Shown one piece after another: positions 41,030 through 52,701 of a stretch of 64,000 bases of DNA (within the stretch, counting starts at the first letter, position 1; every line of letters begins with the position of its first letter). Position numbers and translations under genes: made by a program. The notes beneath the pieces are model-generated. The model made no database searches. It saw nothing but the letters and a program-made list of their open reading frames with translations, and was not told where the DNA came from. The stretch is from Magicicada septendecula (Eukaryota > Arthropoda > Insecta > Hemiptera > Cicadidae), in the NCBI GenBank assembly GCA_034769895.1, contig CM068370.1:43202844-43266843 (forward strand). The letters run 5' to 3'.

Positions 41030-42050
41030 CAACTAATCTGTAGATTCCCTGCTGGTAATGTTTTTGCGGGCGTTTGTGGAACCACTCGCTGACAGCAAAC
41101 TCGACCTCATCGTTCGATTTGAACCGCCCCGTCGTTTAAGTAATTTCTTTAACAGGCCAAAAACATGATAATCGCACGTGGACAAGTCGGGACTGTAAGG
41201 TGGATGTTGTAAGACTTCCCACTTCATACGACCAAGCAGATCTTGAATCGTCTGGGCTACATGGGGTCGAGCATTATCATGCAGAAGAATTACACCATTT
41301 GTGAGTTTCCCGGGACGTTTATTCCTGATGCTGACCCGTAAGCGTTTTAAGCTGTCTGCATATCGCTCAGCGTTGATGTTGACACCAGGTTCTTTAAAAT
41401 CTAAGAGCAAAACACCCTGATAATAAAAAAATACGGTCAAAATTACTTTTGCTGCCGAAGGTTGGGACCGACATTTTTTCGCCTTCGGAGATTGTGCTTG
41501 TCTCCACTGCATACTCTGACGTTTGGATTCTGGTTCATAGGGATAACACTAAGACTCATCACCGGCAACAATTTGGTGTAGAAAGGCATTATCTTGTTGT
41601 TGATAGCGCATCAAATGCTGAAATGATAAGGCCGAAAGCTAATTTTTCTGCTCATCAGTAAGCAGTCGTGGAGTCAACTGAGCAGCAACTTTGTGATAGC
41701 CAAGACTATGAATGATGGAATGAACAGTTCCCACGGTGGTGCTCAACATTTGAGAAAGTTCTCTAACTTTGTTCGCCTATTTTTGAGTAAAGCAGTTTCC
41801 AGTTGTTTCACATTTTCATCTGATGCTGCAACATGTGCCGGTCCAGGACAGGCCAAATCTTTAGTGGATTATCTTCCTTGTCGAAATTTATTGCACCGTT
41901 CAACCACTGCCGTATGAGAATAATTATAGTCACCATATACAGCATTCATTCTCGTATAAATTTCCATTTGCTGACGCCCCTCAGCGGCCAAAATCTGAAT
42001 AACGGAAAGCAGATTATCTTTGGACGGATTTTCTATCATAGGTGCCATTT
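41030..42050 (-). pseudogene. Mariner transposase, second type, frame-shifted
   Basis: N-terminus at about 42050: MAPMIENPSKDNLLSVIQIL, EGRQQMEIYTRMNAVYGD, a helix-turn-helix recognition domain. The C-terminal half (41512-41033) is open: VNINAERYADSL, ILLHDNARPHVAQTIQDLL, WEVLQHPPYSPDLSTCDYHV. Second and third catalytic Asp are 34 residues apart, the mariner D,D34D form. Stops break the middle (about 41550-41900). Different from the mariner at 4539. Its terminal repeats are not clear. Confidence 0.8.
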
Positions 42051-42814
42051 TTCAACCCCGTCACAACGCTTATAAAAGAGCAAACTGCTAATATTTTTGA
42101 CATATGCGTCACTGGTACTTAAGCAGACAATATAAACAAATGAATTCCGTTGGCATGGCGACGTCTCGGCTGCGCAGATCAAACGTGTTTCTATTGAACA
42201 ATCCTCGTAGAAATCTGTTTGCGGAAGATCTTACTAACGTTTTCCCTGTTCTAGACCTGCAAACGTTTAAATATGCAAATCCATTTACTACATGAATTCA
42301 TTAAAAATAATTGTAATTAAACTTCAAAAATTTAAAAATTTACGAATGTAAGATAAAAAAATGTTTGGCGAGCGCGCGTATGGAAGCTAAGCTACGTGTG
42401 ATTTGGAAAGCTAATCTTTGCAAATCTTATTTCAACAAAGGTATATTACAATACAATATATTGACTACATTACCTTGGAAATTTTTATAGAACAATTTGA
42501 ATCTTTCTTTAGTTGTTACACAGTAGGTCTCCTTAGGTCTATATACAACAAATACTAATAATGGCAATGTCAAAAAATTTACTAGGACGAAATTTAATCG
42601 ACATAATTTGTGATAGCATTCTAACAGCTTACTATCTAACAAAATCCCTATTATTTTTAAAGTTCTTGTCATGGAAAACAACTATGTGTAAATCATGAAG
42701 GCACCAAGCTTTAATAAATTTTTCCGCATTTTGGAGCGTGATTGTTGGATAATGTCTACTCGGAGAGTGTTGTCAACAGTACTGTTCAATTTATGTTTTT
42801 TAATGCTCACATAA
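42051..42814. other. No gene recognised
   Basis: The minus-strand frame 42427-42681 (84 codons) has no motif. Confidence 0.4.
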
Positions 42815-43250
42815 GGTTGGCCAAATGTTATGTGTAGAGAGTTGATTTATATGGTGCAGAGACATGGACACTGAGGAAGGAGGATGAGAAAAGATTAGAA
42901 GCCTTTAAGATCTGGATTTGGGAAGCAATGGTAAAAGTGAGGTGGGTTGATAAAGTAAGAAATGATGAAGTTTTAAGAAGAATACGAGAAGAGAGAAGAA
43001 TCCTGAAGGTAATAGAAAATAGGAAAAGGAATTTGTTAGGTTATTGTTTAAGAAGAGACTGCTTGGTTACAACTGCCATGGAGGGTGTCATAGAAGGAGA
43101 AAAATGAAGAGGGCGTAGAAGAATGAAGTTAATAGATAGCATTAAAATCAGAGGGTATTACGAAGAAACGAAAAGTCTGGCATGCGATAGGACAGGTTGG
43201 AGAGCTTTTACCATTTGAAGACCTGCCTTAGGGCAGAACAACAAATAATA
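42815..43250 (+). pseudogene. LINE family B copy 4, C-terminus
   Basis: RLAKCYV..VDLYGAETWTLRKED, VRWVDKVRNDEVLRRIREE, LGYCLRRDCL, hairpin CTGCC-TTAG-GGCAG, then AACAACAAATAATAATG. TAATGCTCACAT before and TAATGCTTCTAT after may be a worn TSD. Confidence 0.75.
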
Positions 43251-43639
43251 ATGCTTCTATCGTAATCACATTGCTCGTCAATAGTCAATAAATGATGCAT
43301 GTTCGTCCGCTGTTGGCGAGTTCTTTGTTCATACGTTGTGGCGGTATTATTGTATGGAAAACCACGGCTTAACATATAATTGTTATTTTTACAAATTAAG
43401 GAAGTTTCTAATAATAGTTGTTACATTAATTTACATTAATCTTTGCTATTTGCTAGATTATTGTTAGGTCTACTCCTAATTTTATGTTGGGTTTCCTTAA
43501 TTTATGTTTTTATCGCTTATTCTGACCCATTAAAGATTAGTAACTAAGATTTAGTTACAACAAAGAACACAATTGCCCATTACACATCGTTGTAACAATA
43601 GACTGCCCCAGCGTTAACGTAGTGATAAGATTTTACCCT

Positions 43640-43910
43640 AAAAGCAGCAGCAACAAAAGCTTTCTACGAGGATAAACCTTTTGCAGCGGGAGGGAACAAA
43701 AACTGTAATTTTGTGTAGGAGAAGGTTGTCGGGTCGTTAAGACGCTTATAAAAACTATTAAGAAGTCATTAGTATTCACTTTCTCTAGCGTTGGAACGAC
43801 GACTAGACTCCGTTACTCGGCAACGGCGAGGATCGTCTGTTTTTGTGAAAACTTTTCAAACAAAATTTACTTTTAAATATATTTTTCAGCATGTTTGTTT
43901 TCTATTATTA
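43640..43910. repeat. Dispersed repeat R2, copy 2
   Basis: Related to 24835-25125. Like that copy it lies a few hundred bp 3' of a LINE B insertion. No coding motif. Confidence 0.4.
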
Positions 43911-44119
43911 GTATTCTATCTTTGTCTGAAGGTCGTATAATTTTGGTGTTACCTAATGGCATCGTTTTCAGAATGCCTTTGCATAACCACTGTCTGAAAT
44001 TTATCCCCCCCCCCTAATGTCACGTTGATATTTCCACTAACATAAATTAATATATTTTTGTTAAGTGTTTTATGTGTACACTGAATAATTTTTTGACGTT
44101 ACATTTATATATGTTGTAG

Positions 44120-44600
44120 CAGGTTTTTGAGAGCATCCCCTTCCGTATATGTGATGTTCATATTGCCGACGTTTCGTTCTGGAATCCCGGAACATTTTCA
44201 AGGTTGATTTGATACAACTACGGAGCCCATTTTATATCTTGCTTCCCTTGTTATTGATGGCGTGGGAGGGTTGGTGCGGGAGGGGGTTTGTGTGTGTGTG
44301 TGTGTGTGTGAAGGGGGATTTGTTGACTTTTAATTTGAGCCGTGTCAGTTAATAATTTTCAAACTGTCATTATGTTAGTATATTCATTTCTGTCGTGGAC
44401 CACTGTCTCCCTCATCCGGTAGATCTCCATGCCTTTCCTGTACTGTCTGATTTTCTTATTCTTAGTTCGTGTCAAAATTTTTGTGTTTCTGAAATGTGTC
44501 CTGTTTCTTTGGTGTGTTTCGTCAGGGATGTGTTGTCTGCTTGCTTGTACTCTTTTCAGGGATATACGTATCTTTTTTTATTATTATAATAACAGTTACC
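44120..44600 (-). pseudogene. Penelope-like remnant with decayed hammerhead-like motif
   Basis: The minus strand from 44600 down reads as a degraded Penelope C-terminus (RQYRKGMEIYRMRE region). Then, at 44205-44165, it reads CTTGAAA, a 7-bp stem II GTTCCGG/CCAGAAC with one mismatch, GAAA (44172-44175) and CGTC. The CTGANGA box is damaged. A (GT)n run sits at 44290-44310. Confidence 0.45.
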
Positions 44601-44709
44601 TATAAAAATAATTATTTCACTTACTGATGTTCTTATCCTTAAGTTTCACTGTTTAGCGTAGTCAGAGTAAGTGGTTATAATGTTTAATTTTAAGAAATAA
44701 ATATATTAT

Positions 44710-45296
44710 GGGGTCCAAAGGGGGTGTGACGCGAACATATGCTTTCATAGAAGAGAAGAGATGCACCACTTCAACTCCACTCTCACATACACGTCGATGG
44801 ACCCTGTTACGCCGAGCAATGCACTCCAAGGTTGTGGTAACCGATCCCTTCGGCGGAGTGGATCGGTAAGCAAACAAGAGATGGGAGTTCTGTCAGGGCA
44901 GTCTGGGGGTATCCTGGGCCCTGGCATGGCAACATGGTGCAGATCGGCAGCAGGATGTGTATCTAGTATGGAGGCGGAGGAGGCTATAGTAGTCCAAAAG
45001 CTGCATATATGGGCTGAGTCCGTTAGCCTACTGCGACCGGGGTGAGAGAGCTCGTCAGCTGCAGTGAAAGCAACTCTTTAGGCGAAAAGCACCCCGAAAT
45101 CAAAGTTCCTGGTCCTCCAGGTTGGCGGTTGGATAGAAGAATTCACATATCCCATCTTTGAAACTCTTTCATGTGCAGAAACCTATCAGTTTCTCAGCCA
45201 GTCAGCTGTCTCCACTTGACCGGGACAACTGGCGGAGGCTGTTAAAGGAAGCCTTGACTCAGTAATGGGTTGTCGCGCCGCTGAAGAAGAAGAATA
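44710..45296 (+). mobile_element. Retroposon with (GAA)n tail and 13-bp TSD
   Basis: 587 bp flanked by a perfect ATAAATATATTAT (44697-44709 and 45297-45309). It ends GCCGCTGAAGAAGAAGAA, a short (GAA)n 3' tail, and starts GGGGTCCAAAGGG. Moderately GC-rich, without an RT or endonuclease motif. Frames of 60-94 codons on both strands look random. It is likely a non-autonomous LINE derivative (5' UTR joined to a 3' end); a tRNA-type SINE is less likely because no clear A and B boxes are seen. Confidence 0.7.
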
Positions 45297-45309
45297 ATAA
45301 ATATATTAT

Positions 45310-46723
45310 AATTAGAATATTACAGTCAGTTATAATAAATACGTGTTATATTTGTAAAAGTTTTACGGGTTTGCTTTCGTTTGTGCCGAGCAGGTTTCTC
45401 AATCTTATAAGAGTTGTCACCCTCTTTCCTCCAGTCCTCGTCTACGCGTAGAATCATTCACTTTGCCTCATTTTCATCACAGTCGCTTTGACTGCTTAAT
45501 TTTCCTTTCATCACATTATCTCTGCACCATAAATAATGGTGTTTAAAATTTCGTTCTTCACACTTCTATCGTATCGAAAACATTTTTGGCAGCATTTTCT
45601 GGTACCTAACACGGACACATGAAATTCCAGGCAGAACAGACGTTTTCAACAATGAAAAAGTACTGATCGTTGTGTTTGATTTAAAATGAATGGAAATTAT
45701 GAATACGAGGTAGTATCTTCTGGCGAAAAACAAGGCCAAAACCGATGAATACAGGTAATTGGTAGAGAGCTCTATATGTCGCTAATTATTCTTTATTGAC
45801 TCTCATAAAAAGTTCATAACTGCATTCAATCCTACTACATTAAAATTCAGATTTAGATGATAACAATTGTATTAATTATTTTATAGAATTCTCTATAAAG
45901 AAGGTGGCTTTAGGCGTTTAACAATACTGGTTTTTCTTTAGTACTTACCTAAAAACCTGATTACAACAAAAACTATACGTTAACTCGTGAACTTATCCTA
46001 ATAGAGACAATCGATTTCAGTCCGTTAATTATTAAGACACAAATAAGTTAAGTAAATATTTAGTATTATTTTCGGTGACTTCGTGATGATCTACTGAACA
46101 TGAACACTCCACTTCTGTCTCACTCTAATGAGATAGTTATACTAATGTTAATGTTAATAATAATAATTATACCGTGAACAACAACAACAATAATAATAAC
46201 AAAAATTATTATTACCATTATGAGAGGATTTGAAAGGACTGTTTTGCTCCTAAAACTGATTTAATACTATATATAATACACGTACATACCCGTTAACTCG
46301 AAAACGTTAGGTCCTTTATTCTAAGTATTACTGTGTTATAAGCATTGCATGTACACATTAAACGTTACGTTACCTCTAACTTTTATTTATTTATTTATCG
46401 CATGTCGCTTATAATCCAAAAAACACACCGTATGTATAATTTTCGGACGGATGTAAAATTGCGATCTGTCTAGTCGCTTCATTTTTCATACAATATCGTG
46501 TTATAATTTGCTTACGAAATTGGCTAATTGCAGCAGCCGCGCGATGAAGCATTGTAGTCGCTTTAACATATTTCATCAGTTGCTGTGATCCTGTCAGTTG
46601 CACATCATTTTTTTTCTACTGATACTCACAGAACCGGAGTATATAAGTAGAGAACTAGAGAAATAAATATTAGAGAAATAAATATTGCAAGAGAGAAAGT
46701 GGAACTGCTGAGAGAGTTGGAGA
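45310..46723. other. No gene recognised
   Basis: AT-rich with (AAT)n/(AAC)n stretches near 46150-46200. No motif-bearing frames. Confidence 0.4.
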
Positions 46724-46727
46724 ATAT

Positions 46728-47272
46728 TGTTAGGACGGTCTATGATCGTCGTATGGTACAGTGGAAAACAAAATACAAGACACAACTAAGTCACTAATCA
46801 CCAGCTATAATTTTTACAATTAAAGAATGTGTAATCAACAAGATAGTCTCTTAAACAAATCAAATAAAAATTGTTTACACGCAATAATAATGTCAACTAA
46901 TTATAATGTCACCGAGTCTCGCAATATTATAAAACACATAACACTTCGCCAGAATACTTCGAACCGCACTGGAATAAATCACCACTAAAACGCACCGTGT
47001 AAATCGCCCGACAATAACTGAACTAAGCGCCGCTGAATTCCTATATTTATACCCCGCTGAAATTCCAGAATCATCCCAAATCAGGGCTACATTAGAACGT
47101 AATTGATTGCGGCCTTGACACAGTGCGCGCGGACGGCGAAGTCTAGAAAAGTCTCTCTAACGCATGTTGAGAACTCGTACGCACACAACATTACAACCGA
47201 ATTCCACTGGAATAGTCGAGAAATACGTAGAAAATTCTGTTGTGGCCTACACTTTTTCCGCACTACGTAATA
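46728..47272 (-). mobile_element. Solo LTR copy 3 with ATAT duplication
   Basis: The minus-strand counterpart of copies 1 and 2, from CGTAATA (47272, one change from the expected CGTAACA) to TGTTA at 46728. The TATA region reads CTATATTTATACCCCGC on the plus strand. ATAT flanks both sides (46724-46727 and 47273-47276), a 4-bp TSD as made by gypsy-type integrases. Confidence 0.8.
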
Positions 47273-47465
47273 ATATTAATGTAAAAAAAATGCGTCCATA
47301 CATCTGTAACCTACTATAGAAAAACTTCACTAATTTTCAGTACTTCCTATTTTGGACTATACATTTACCTTATTAATTCAGACTACTGTCCAAATTAGTA
47401 AACCAAAAAACAGATAATTATAATTTGGTAACTGTTTACGTTAAACTACAGAATTATTTTTAATT

Positions 47466-47865
47466 CGGTGTTCTGCCCTAAGGCAGGTCTTTAAATGGTA
47501 AAATCTGTCCAAGCTGACCTATCGCATGCCAGCCTTTTCCTTTCTTCGTAACACCCTCCGATTTTAATGCTATCTATTAACTTCATTCATCTACGCCCTC
47601 TTCTTCTTTCTCCTTCTATGACACCCTCCATGGCAGTTGTAAGCAAGCAGTCTCTTCTTATACAATGACCTAACCAATCCCTTTCCTATTTTCTATTACC
47701 TTCAGGATTCTCCTCTGTCCCCCTATTCTTCTTCAAAAACTGCATCATTTCTTAAATTATCAACCCATCTTACTTTTTCCATTGTTCGCCAAACCCATAT
47801 CTCAAATGCTTCTAATCTTTTCTCATCCTCCTTCCTCAGTGTCCATGTCTCTTCACCATAATCTA
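47466..47865 (-). pseudogene. LINE family B copy 5, C-terminus
   Basis: Reverse of the family end: GGTGTTCTGCCCTAAGGCAG, then the reverse of the RRRMKL, GHC.RRDCL, WVDKV and RLEAFE segments. Frame broken. Confidence 0.75.
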
Positions 47866-48345
47866 CAGAAAACGAAATTAAATTTAAAATATGCGAGAGT
47901 GGTTAAATGAAGATAACGAGACCGTCAACAAAGGGGGTAAACGATATTATGGTTAAATACTTGCAGTCCAATCACTAAATGAAGATAACTACTATTCTGA
48001 TTCTGATCAGGACAGGAAAAGTAATTTCTCTCAGTCGATTTAGGAAAGACAATGAAATCTACTGCTTACGTCGTGCAAATGACTTTTATTAATTTAACAC
48101 CGGTATGATGGTAAAATGGTAATTGTTAATGACTGTGTAGCGACGTTTGTAATTGGCGAATGTTGTTAATTTTTTGATAGTTTTATTGGATAATTGTGAA
48201 GCTAGAAAATTCGTATTAACAAGTGAAGTTGTTATGAAAACAATTGTTGAAGTTGTGATTACGATTTATTTATTTTACTGTTTAATAGCTCCGTGCGATC
48301 GTTGTTGCAGTACGCTGAGTAAAATAAAATAATGTTGCGATATTG

Positions 48346-49026
48346 CAGAACCGCTCAGAGACATTTGGGGGCCTGGGGCAAAAGCTCTTTCGGGGGCCCC
48401 CTCGGTCAGGCCTCTACACCCGCCCAACCCACCATCAAAAGCCATGATGACCTTTGTGCCTCAGGAAGGAAAATAAGAGAAAAATCAAACACACGATATT
48501 CAGATGAATCAGCCAATACGTTTATTTATTAAGTAATCTATTCAATATTTAAGATAAGCAAATACAGTAATATTACTCTTATGTAATGCTTAGTAACTTT
48601 TTTCATTTGACGTAGTAGTTGTTAATGTGGTTAACATTGGATTCATGACATTTAACTTTTCATATACTTTTTTCCAGTTATCACTTATTCCACCGTGCAA
48701 AAATTTGACTGCTGCCTATTGACATCTTTGACTTTGAATAAACAAAAAGGAAAGCAAAATAATGCACCTTTTTTCACTCCATACCATCCAGTCTCTGTCA
48801 GCTGCTTCTCCATTACATAATTTTTTCGAAAAACGAGGTCAGGAAAAGAAGGCCTCATAAAAGTGGGAACATAAAAATTCAATATTTAATAAAATGATAA
48901 ACACTTAATCCAGGGAAGCCAGCTCTTGGCCAGAATTTTTCCGTGTGTTTCTTTCTTCCTCTTTGGCGGCCCCTAGTAATTGGAGCCTGGGGCAAATTGC
49001 CCCAGTTGCCCCCCTGGGCGGCCCTT
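48346..49026. mobile_element. hAT derivative with 8-bp TSD
   Basis: Flanked by CGATATTG on both sides (48338-48345 and 49027-49034), the 8-bp duplication typical of hAT transposons. Ends are imperfect inverted repeats: CAGAACCGC..GGGGCC at the left and GGGCGGCCCTT at the right, with TGGGGCAAA near each. Internally the minus strand keeps part of a TTF-type zinc-finger region, while the DDE/hATC domains are absent, so it is a deletion derivative. Confidence 0.85.
48685..48882 (-). pseudogene. hAT transposase TTF zinc-finger remnant
   Basis: KGALFCFPFCLFKVKD with the preceding ETGWYGVKK resembles the WLEYS..KDAAFCFPCxLF block of hAT transposases (TTF-type finger). The second Cys position is shifted (FPFC), and the frame ends soon after. 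Confidence 0.55.
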
Positions 49027-49439
49027 CGATATTGTATTATAACTTAGTAATACACACTACAAAACTTAGTTGTAAGTGGACTTATAAAATAATTAATAAA
49101 GAGGCCATTTGACTAATTCGATACGTAGGCGGTCGGAAACCATTCAACTGAAATTAAATGTGTTGAAGCACTTCAGTGGTGTCAAGGTCTGAAGTGTACA
49201 ATTTCGGACAAACAAGTCTGTGAACTTTGGGTACAAAATCGACTTTGGAGCCAGAAACCAATGTAGCCCGATCGCTCCTGTTTACTCTGTATTCTACATT
49301 GTTAGTGTTTAGGACAAAAATATATTTGTGTATCGTCTAACTTGAGTCTAGCGTACGCAAAGCGCTTGCGTTTTATAAACTTTTCAATACCTTAATTATA
49401 TACTATATTGAATATACTATGGAATTATAAGTATAATAC

Positions 49440-49780
49440 TACTGACTCAGAATACTAAGGGTTAATCGGTAAAAATGTAAAATTTTTACCTTATAGCCAG
49501 AAACAGTTTTCGCTTATTATAAGCTTTGTCAGTTTTCGCTTTATAATAATATTACAAAGTTATTAACTTATTATAATTAGTTAATCAACGGACACGTCAT
49601 GGACAACAAAATCCAAGAATATACTATGGATTTCTGATCCATAAATATACATACACTTCATGAAAAAATCCTCTTCCACATTCAGTGTACAGTTTGATTC
49701 TAAGGTGCAATATTTTAGGAACGTACTTTATCGGACAAACTAAGAACATGTATCGAGGTATCGAGGTCCACTAAAATTTG
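49440..49780. repeat. Penelope P2-type terminus and a GIY-YIG scrap
   Basis: 49440-49560 (minus) repeats the terminal region of P2: CTGACAA (49526-49532), stem GCTTA/TAAGC, GAAA (49508-49511). The core G is changed to A, so it is a relic. At 49690-49780 (plus) LGTYFIGQTKNMYRGIEVH resembles a broken GIY-YIG start, though the match is short. Confidence 0.45.
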
Positions 49781-49954
49781 TTTCAAGATTCTTTTTAGTT
49801 GCAGAAACTTCATTAGATACCGATTAATTGAAATTAGTGGTTCTACATGGCCTCCATGTTTTTTAATGCAGCATGAAGCGCGATTAATCGGCACTCTTCA
49901 TAGTGACAGGACTATTCTTGACATTTGTGCGGCTACCGCAATACGATATTTTTA

Positions 49955-50230
49955 TTTTCTTTTAGTGGCTAGCGTGTGGCGATTCGATTCGATTCGCGCC
50001 GGGGCCATCTGATTTAGGTACGACCGTTCCCCCTTGAAAGGCGATGGCGAACCAGCGAGAGGTCTCCTGCCTAGTATAAACCCTCCCCAGCTATGCCGTT
50101 CGGATACGTCGTTAAACTGTAGGACCCATATACCTGTGAAAGTCTCCGTAACACACGCACCACGGGTATGTGCGGGGAGGGTACAAACCAGTCGAAAGGC
50201 TGAAGGACCCAATAATAATACGCCAATAAC
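49955..50230 (+). mobile_element. SINE-like sequence
   Basis: TAGTGGCTAGCGTG resembles an A box and GCGATTCGATTCG a B box, as in tRNA-derived SINEs. They are followed by GATGGCGAACC.. and the GTTCGGATACGTCGTTAAAC word, which resembles a common SINE 3' domain (CGTTCGGA..GACGTTAA). No TSD was found. Only moderate support. Confidence 0.4.
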
Positions 50231-50724
50231 ACTAGAATAAATCAACAATTTTACCAAACTTTAAATCGAATAACCTAATGACTTCGGATAAGGTGATCAT
50301 GGTGGCTATTTCAGTGACCAGATTTGATCAACCCAATGCTTACCATTTGTTTTATTTAAACAACCGCATTGGTAATGAAAGAAGTGAGGTGGCGCACCAT
50401 CATAGGTTAACCGCATCTCAAGTCTAGCTGCAAGCTCTGTACTGACTGTACTGAACATGTTTATACTCCTTGTGAACAAATGTAATTATTCTCAATGGAA
50501 ACTGGCATTACCTGTTATTAAACTTTAACTACTCCCTTTGGTATCTTTCCTCGATGCAATCCCCTCCCGCAGATCCTACTGAGGGGATATTTTACCTCCG
50601 GAACTTTTTACATAGAGGGCCATACCATTTGCTCTACTAGGGATATCCAACAAAGATCCTCAATGTGGTGGTATCCCGTTGCCTTCCACATCCTCATGCC
50701 GTTGACCAAGTTGTTCATCCGTTG
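50231..50724. other. No gene recognised
   Basis: No motif-bearing frame. Confidence 0.35.
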
Positions 50725-50990
50725 ACCAAGAGAAGAATCCTGAAGGTAATAGAAAATAGGGAAAGGAATTGGTTAGGTCATTGTTTAAGAAAAGACTGCT
50801 TGCTTACAACTGCCATGGAGGGTGTCATAGAAGAAGAAAAAAGAAGAGGGCGTAGAAGAATGAAGTTAATAGTTAGCATTAAAATCAGAGGGTGTTACGA
50901 AGAAACAAAAAGACTGGCATGCGATAGGACAGCTTGGAGAGCTTTTACCATTTGAAGACCTCCCTTAGGGCAGAACACCAAATAATAAAC
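50725..50990 (+). pseudogene. LINE family B copy 6, last 70 codons
   Basis: RRILKVIENRERNWLGHCLR, KDCLLTTAMEGVIEEEKRRG, then KIRGCYEETKRLACDRTAW to the stop, hairpin CTCCC-TTAG-GGCAG (one stem mismatch) and AACACCAAATAATAA. The best preserved C-terminus of this family. Confidence 0.8.
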
Positions 50991-51379
50991 TGTAACTTAT
51001 AGCCTGAATTATGAGTGTTGCATTCGTAAACATTAAACAATTAATACATCGAGCCGGTAATATTGTATATTTATATATATATAACACTATAATAAATCAT
51101 TTTGACACAAATGTTAATACGTGTTTTCTTCTCATTCTGACCCTTAACACACGCACTTAGAATATTATCGTAAAATTTAGAATCACCTTATGTTTTAGCA
51201 TAATATATATATTAATTTATTTAAACAAAATTAATAATAGTAAACGATACCTTTATTATCGTTATCTAGTAACTTCTACTTCTAACGTATATTACGCGTT
51301 TCGGGATGTAGACATTGCGTGTGCCTTTCAGTGATGGTACACTATTAACGCGTGTGTTTATAAATAATTTTATTTTAAC

Positions 51380-51842
51380 GTTAATGACCTCAAGCAGGAA
51401 GACAAAACTCAGAATATTTGACTCAAATGTCAAATCGGTGTTGCTGTATGAATATGAGACCTGGAAAGTGACAAAGGACATTACCGCAAGGTTACATGAT
51501 TTCATAAACCGTTGCCTGAGGTACATAATGAGAATTTGGTGGCCTAAGACCAACTCGAACAGAGATCTATGGGAAGCCACAAGTCAGAGTACCATCCAAC
51601 TACAGATAAAGAAAAGAAAATGGAGTTGGATCGGGAGAAGACCACCAGAAAATATCGCTAGACAGGCACTGGATTGGAATCCGCAAGGTAGCCGCAGACG
51701 TGGAAGACCGAGGAACACCTGGATGATGATTACGGAAAGAGATCTGACTGGTGTCAACAAGACATGGAGGGAGTGGAAGGCTCTGGCAATGGACAGAACA
51801 CGCTGGAGAAATTTTGTCGAGGCCCTATGTTTCACCTAGGAA
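51380..51842 (+). pseudogene. LINE family J, ORF2 C-terminus (open)
   Basis: Plus strand open over about 150 codons: KTKLRIFDSNVKSVLLYEYE, TWKVTKDITARLHDFINRCL, RIWWPKTNSN, KKRKWSWIGR, ARQALDWNPQGSRRRGRPRN, and RTRWRNFVEALC to a stop. This is the well-known LINE end LRIFxSNVKSVLLYGCExW..WNPQGxRxxGRP. 5'-truncated; the RT palm is missing, so it is not functional. Confidence 0.8.
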
Positions 51843-51890
51843 TTTAAGAACTTAAGCCAAGTCAAGTAACGACCTCAAAGGAGCGATAAT

Positions 51891-51925
51891 CTGATGATGG
51901 AATTTTTGTTCAAAAAAGCTATAAC
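51891..51925 (+). ncRNA. Decayed hammerhead-like motif, P3 type
   Basis: CTGATGATGGAAT..TTGTTC.. follows the P3 motif at 22321, but GAAA has become AAAA and stem II is degraded. A relic. Confidence 0.3.
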
Positions 51926-52046
51926 CTATGTAATATAGGTTAGAAGCAGAAGTCACAAGACAGATAACGGTAGTCATTTACTATTATTAAAGTTTGTAAA
52001 CTAGATACAAAAAAATAAAAAATAAACTTTAAACAAGATTGTTATT

Positions 52047-52181
52047 TAATGAAGAAATTTGTGTTAGTGGTTAAAATCACAAGCAGAATTATCACTGTTG
52101 CACACAGTTGAGCTGTGAAGCTTGAAAGCGCTAATCGGAATAATTTTTATATAGTGGTGTGCAACAGTGATAATTATGCTT
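52047..52181. mobile_element. Small Penelope-end foldback with 12-bp TSD
   Basis: Flanked by AAGATTGTTATT (52035-52046 and 52182-52193). GCAGAATTATCACTGTTGCA near the left is the inverse of TGCAACAGTGATAATTATGC at the right. Between them lies the P1-type sequence GCTGTGAAGCTTGAAAGCGC with the GAAA and AGCGCT parts of the hammerhead-like motif, but without CTGACGA. No protein. Confidence 0.7.
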
Positions 52182-52489
52182 AAGATTGTTATTGTTGAAG
52201 AAAAATTATTGAAATTGTTAATGTACAGACAAGAATATATAAATACGATATTTTTGTTCGCAAGGCTCAAGAGCAGCAAATTAGCTTGAGTTTTTCACCA
52301 GATTAAGGCGCAAAATAAAAAACTGCTCGTTTTCCTGGTGTTGTCTGAAATAACTCTGGACCCTCAACGTTTTTGTAGACGTCCAGGTTTCCCACACTCA
52401 TAACACTTTAATCTTAATTTTTTATATTTTTTATTGCATTCTTTTTTATACAGCCTAAAGGCACCATATGATGTTATTATAAAGCCATC

Positions 52490-52515
52490 GATTTCGGTCA
52501 ATAGACCATCTTCAG
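52490..52515 (-). ncRNA. Hammerhead-like motif, left arm
   Basis: CTGAAGA (52509-52515), T, stem II GGTC-TATT-GACC, GAAA (52492-52495), TCGA, T, then G. The base after T must be A, C or U for cleavage, so this copy should be inactive. Stem III word ATCGAT is a palindrome. Confidence 0.4.
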
Positions 52516-52671
52516 GTTATCACTTTATTATAAAACATTATAGCACATTTGTGTTCACAATATTATAAAACATTATTAATCATAAATAATAATTATTATA
52601 AATATTATAATTATAATTTCATAATATTGTGAACACAAATGTGCTATAATGTTTTACAATATTGTGATAAC

Positions 52672-52701
52672 CTGAAGATGGTATATTGACCGAAATCGAT
52701 C
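52672..52701 (+). ncRNA. Hammerhead-like motif, right arm
   Basis: CTGAAGA 52672-52678, T, a 3-bp stem II (GGT/ACC), GAAA 52692-52695, TCGA, T52700, C52701. Core complete, palindromic ATCGAT, but stems I and II are short. Confidence 0.45.

Noticed and set aside
49955-50230. Functional tRNA gene
   Set aside because: Only loose A- and B-box words, no cloverleaf with acceptor pairing; at most a SINE.
51290-51330. CATCCCGAAACGCG (minus) as another hammerhead motif
   Set aside because: The GAAACGCG half resembles the 14120 motif, but no CTGANGA or stem II partner is found.
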